Notes under the pieces: model-generated
Database searches by the model: none
What the model saw: the letters and a program-made list of their open reading frames with translations, nothing else
What the model was told of the DNA's origin: nothing
Shown: piece by piece, positions 61,575 through 64,000 of the stretch
Numbering within the stretch: the stretch's first letter is position 1
Layout: each line of letters begins with the position of its first letter
Assembly (NCBI RefSeq): GCF_008370255.1
Contig: NZ_SEUI01000001.1
Location: 57,678-121,677 of the forward strand
Direction of reading: 5' to 3'
Length of the DNA: 64,000 bases
Origin: Pseudoalteromonas sp. FUC4
Lineage (GTDB): Bacteria > Pseudomonadota > Gammaproteobacteria > Enterobacterales > Alteromonadaceae
Made by a program: the position numbers and the translations under genes

Positions 61575-64000
61575 ATGCGCGGTTTAGCTACACTTATTAT
61601 ATTAGCGTCTGCATTGATAGTAACGCCAGTTTACTCTCAGGACAGTACCCAATTAAAGGGGCCTAAAGGCGTTGACTATGGTGCGCAAGGGCGATCTATT
61701 GGGCCAATTAAACCAACTGATACGCTTTGGCGTATAGCAGCTAAAGTGCGCCCAGACAATTCTGTCAGTATTTATCAAGTTATGCAGGCTTTGTATAACA
61801 AAAATCCCGATTCATTTTTAGAACAAAATCTTAACCACATTCAAAATGGTGCCTATTTAAAAATCCCTACCTTAGCCGAAATAAAAGCTGTAAATACGCA
61901 GCTTGCAAAGCAACGCTCTGAGCAAGATGATGCATTATGGGAAAAGAAAAAAAATGGCACGCTTACACAAAGCGAAATTAACTCAGCGCAAACCAAAGTA
62001 ACTCAAGCACGTAAAATTGATGTAGACGATGCTAAAAAAGAGATACAGAAAGAATTAAATGAAATAAAAACAGAACAAGGTACTAAGCTTGTTGAGTTAC
62101 AACAACAGTTTAAAAGTTCAGTTAGTAATGTAGAAGAGATTTTAGTTGAAAATAATAATCTTAAAAAACAGTTATCAGGCATATCAAAAGAGCTCGAAAA
62201 TTTACGTTTGCAACTAGGGCAAGACAGCGAAATTCAAAATCAGTTAAAAGAACTGATTGTTAAACAAAATGAGATTATTGCTGAGCAAAAAAAACAAGAA
62301 GTAATACCAAAGGAGTCATTTGATTTTGGATCATTATTTTCAAATCCCATAGTGTTGGGTTTATTAATGTTTATTCCTGGGTTACTGATTATTTTTGCAA
62401 TTGTTATGTTTTTACGCAAACGAGGAAGTAATCAAGAAGAGCCACAAAACGATGATGACTTTTTACCACAAACCCCAACTTATACTGGCGATGATGATTT
62501 AGGCCCAAGCTTAAATGACGATCCAATTGTACCTGACCCTCTAGATGATTTAAGTGTTCAATTAGATGATAGTCTCGAAAGTGATATGTTGCCTAATGAT
62601 GATTTAGACGACGGCTTAGATGATTTTTCTGGCGACGAAAATTTACTTGATCAGGATGAGCTCGAAAGCTTATTAAGTGATGACATTGTTTTTGATGATG
62701 AAAATACCGATGACGAACTCGATATTTTTATGCAGCAAGGATTTGATCAACCTTCAGATGAAAACGCTGAAGATATAGATTTAGAATTATCTGACGACTC
62801 AATAAACAATGATGAAATTCTATCTAATGACGATTTAGATAGTTTGTTTGATGAAGACGATGGTCTACCTGAGTTTGATGCACCGCAAACAAGCGAAGCT
62901 TTAGAAGATGATAGCTTAGAATCTCATGATGAAATGGCGGCTTTAAGTGAGGAGCTTGCAGATGAAGATAATTTTGATATAGATGAATTATTAGATCAAA
63001 CATCAACAGAACTAGATACCTCAAATAGCACTTCAGCTGAACTCGATACAAGCGACGATTTTGATTTAGACGATATAGATAGCTTAATTGATGAGGCGAA
63101 TGACCCAAAAAGTGATGTGGTAGATGATTCACTTGATGCAGAGTTACTCGACGAAGATGAACTTCTAGAAGAAAGCGACGACTTTGATTTAGACGACATA
63201 GATAGCTTAATTGATGAGGCAGCAGTTGATACTGCAGATGACTCATTAGTTGAGGAAAGTGACGACTTTGATTTAGATGACATAGATAGTTTAATTGATG
63301 AGACTGCAGTTGATACTGAGAATGACTCTTTAGGTGAGGAAAGTGACGACTTTGATTTAGATGACATAGATAGCCTAATTGATGAGGCAGCAGTAGATAC
63401 TGCAGATGACTCTTTGGTTGAGGAAAGTGACGACTTTGATTTAGACGACATAGATAGCTTAATTGATGAGGCAGCAGTTGATACTGCAGATGACTCATTA
63501 GTTGAGGAAAGTGACGACTTTGATTTAGATGACATAGATAGCCTAATTGATGAGGCAGCAGTAGATACTGCAGATGACTCTTTAGTTGAGGAAAGTGACG
63601 ACTTTGATTTAGACGACATAGATAGCTTAATTGATGAGGCAGCAGTTGATACTGCAGATGACTCATTAGTTGAGGAAAGTGACGACTTTGATTTAGACGA
63701 TATAGATAACCTAATTGATGATGAAGTAAAAAATTCAGATGTTAGAGATTCAGAAATTGATAATGCATTGGCAGACTCAGTTGAGGATTTAGCAGATGCT
63801 CAAGAAGAATTAAATGTTGATGATATTGAGTCGCTTGCTTCATCATTAAATGAAGAGCCCGAGCTTGAAGATGAGCCTGAGCCTGAGCTTGTAGAAGAAC
63901 CCGAGCTTGACGATGAGCCTGAGCTTGTAGAAGAACCCGAGCTTGTAGAAGAACCCGAGCTTGTAGAAGAACCCGAGCTTGTAGAAGAACCCGAGCTTGA
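61575..64000 (+). CDS. fimV: FimV-family polar/pilus assembly hub protein (5' part)
   Basis: At least 808 codons, incomplete at the window end. Signal peptide (1 to about 22, TPVYS-Q), a LysM-like N-terminal domain (about 43-100, GPIKPTDTLWRIAAKVRPDNSV), a coiled coil (about 105-240), a membrane helix (about 258-280) and a long, extremely acidic cytoplasmic region. That region includes the 28-residue repeats SDDFDLDDIDSLIDE... (from 63174) and Glu-Leu-Val-Glu-Glu-Pro repeats at the end. FimV organises the cell pole, type IV pili and twitching in Pseudomonas, and HubP does so in Vibrio (with ParC targets). The position downstream of asd is the usual one. A connection with ParC/ParP at the window start is plausible. 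Confidence 0.9.
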   Translation, partial: MRGLATLIILASALIVTPVYSQDSTQLKGPKGVDYGAQGRSIGPIKPTDTLWRIAAKVRPDNSVSIYQVMQALYNKNPDSFLEQNLNHIQNGAYLKIPTLAEIKAVNTQLAKQRSEQDDALWEKKKNGTLTQSEINSAQTKVTQARKIDVDDAKKEIQKELNEIKTEQGTKLVELQQQFKSSVSNVEEILVENNNLKKQLSGISKELENLRLQLGQDSEIQNQLKELIVKQNEIIAEQKKQEVIPKESFDFGSLFSNPIVLGLLMFIPGLLIIFAIVMFLRKRGSNQEEPQNDDDFLPQTPTYTGDDDLGPSLNDDPIVPDPLDDLSVQLDDSLESDMLPNDDLDDGLDDFSGDENLLDQDELESLLSDDIVFDDENTDDELDIFMQQGFDQPSDENAEDIDLELSDDSINNDEILSNDDLDSLFDEDDGLPEFDAPQTSEALEDDSLESHDEMAALSEELADEDNFDIDELLDQTSTELDTSNSTSAELDTSDDFDLDDIDSLIDEANDPKSDVVDDSLDAELLDEDELLEESDDFDLDDIDSLIDEAAVDTADDSLVEESDDFDLDDIDSLIDETAVDTENDSLGEESDDFDLDDIDSLIDEAAVDTADDSLVEESDDFDLDDIDSLIDEAAVDTADDSLVEESDDFDLDDIDSLIDEAAVDTADDSLVEESDDFDLDDIDSLIDEAAVDTADDSLVEESDDFDLDDIDNLIDDEVKNSDVRDSEIDNALADSVEDLADAQEELNVDDIESLASSLNEEPELEDEPEPELVEEPELDDEPELVEEPELVEEPELVEEPELVEEPEL
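63174..63719 (+). repeat. 84-bp in-frame tandem repeats in fimV (about 6.5 copies)
   Basis: The unit encodes SDDFDLDDIDSLIDEAAVDTADDSLVEE (28 residues, split here as one unit description: SDDFDLDDIDSLIDE, then AAVDTADDSLVEE). The unit start Ser codon occurs at 63174, 63258, 63342, 63426, 63510, 63594 and 63678, exactly 84 bases apart. A lone related unit begins at 63051. Copies differ at few, mostly third-position sites, suggesting recent expansion or gene conversion. Confidence 0.95.
63850..64000 (+). repeat. 18-bp in-frame tandem repeats in fimV (ELVEEP)
   Basis: GAGCTTGTAGAAGAACCC encodes Glu-Leu-Val-Glu-Glu-Pro. At least three near-perfect units at the window end follow imperfect ones (ELEDEP, ELDDEP) from about 63855. 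The array continues beyond the window, so its length is unknown. Confidence 0.88.

Noticed and set aside
62824..63666. Minus-strand open frames opposite the fimV repeats (62824-63666 and 62996-63619)
   Set aside because: Repetitive His/Leu/Gln and Ser/Lys proteins produced by reading the acidic fimV repeats in reverse; the + strand frame has signal peptide, LysM-like domain and the expected synteny.

Overview
The window is chromosomal DNA from a marine gammaproteobacterium of the Alteromonadales, most likely Pseudoalteromonas. This rests on AT-rich base composition (about 40% GC by eye), protein sequences close to but distinct from the E. coli and Vibrio versions (FadR, IlvC, CcmA-I, FtsH, YebG), a polar-flagellum/chemotaxis cluster running into the cytochrome c maturation operon, and several TonB-dependent receptors. 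Nearly all of it is ordinary, well-packed core genome. No phage, insertion sequence, CRISPR array or rRNA was seen, and there is a single tRNA gene.

Layout. 1-3824: end of a chemotaxis/flagellar operon (motC-motD-parC-parP-cheW-DUF2802), facing a convergent pair for an orphan FlhB C-terminal domain and a very large FliK-like protein (3847-6611). 6715-14435: complete c-type cytochrome maturation operon ccmABCDEF-dsbE-ccmH-ccmI, followed by mlaA. 14583-21865: an EAL-HDOD signalling protein, putP, an SOS-controlled yebG with a clear LexA box, a ComEA-like protein, dsbB with a small membrane protein, fadR and a 2-Cys peroxiredoxin. 21925-27247: a TonB-dependent receptor, smpB, ratA-rnfH, bamE and a GIY-YIG protein. 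27334-33125: a chemoreceptor, the divergent ilvC/ilvY pair and a diguanylate cyclase.

33467-48040 is the most unusual part. It holds two divergent copies of the same four-gene module, in opposite orientation and about 5.4 kb apart: MipA/OmpV-like outer-membrane protein, a small secreted four-cysteine DUF3019 protein, an OmpR-type response regulator and a sensor kinase. Between them lie a DUF3820 gene, a Kef-type antiporter, a Spo0M-like protein, an ElaA-like acetyltransferase and a sodium:neurotransmitter-type symporter. Beside the second copy are an unrecognised lipoprotein and a translationally coupled pair of exported enzymes (serine hydrolase and SixA-like histidine phosphatase). The repeated architecture suggests that the secreted and outer-membrane proteins form an envelope-sensing unit with their two-component system. 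That function is an inference.

48123-54765: housekeeping block yhbY / rlmE-ftsH-folP-glmM-tpiA-secG-tRNA-Leu(GAG). 54766-58886: gene-poor stretch after the tRNA, a CsgD-like LuxR regulator and a second TonB receptor whose leader carries a terminator-like hairpin overlapping a possible nine-residue leader peptide. 59069-64000: pdxB, asd and the 5' part of fimV, which contains strikingly regular 84-bp and 18-bp tandem repeats and runs off the window.
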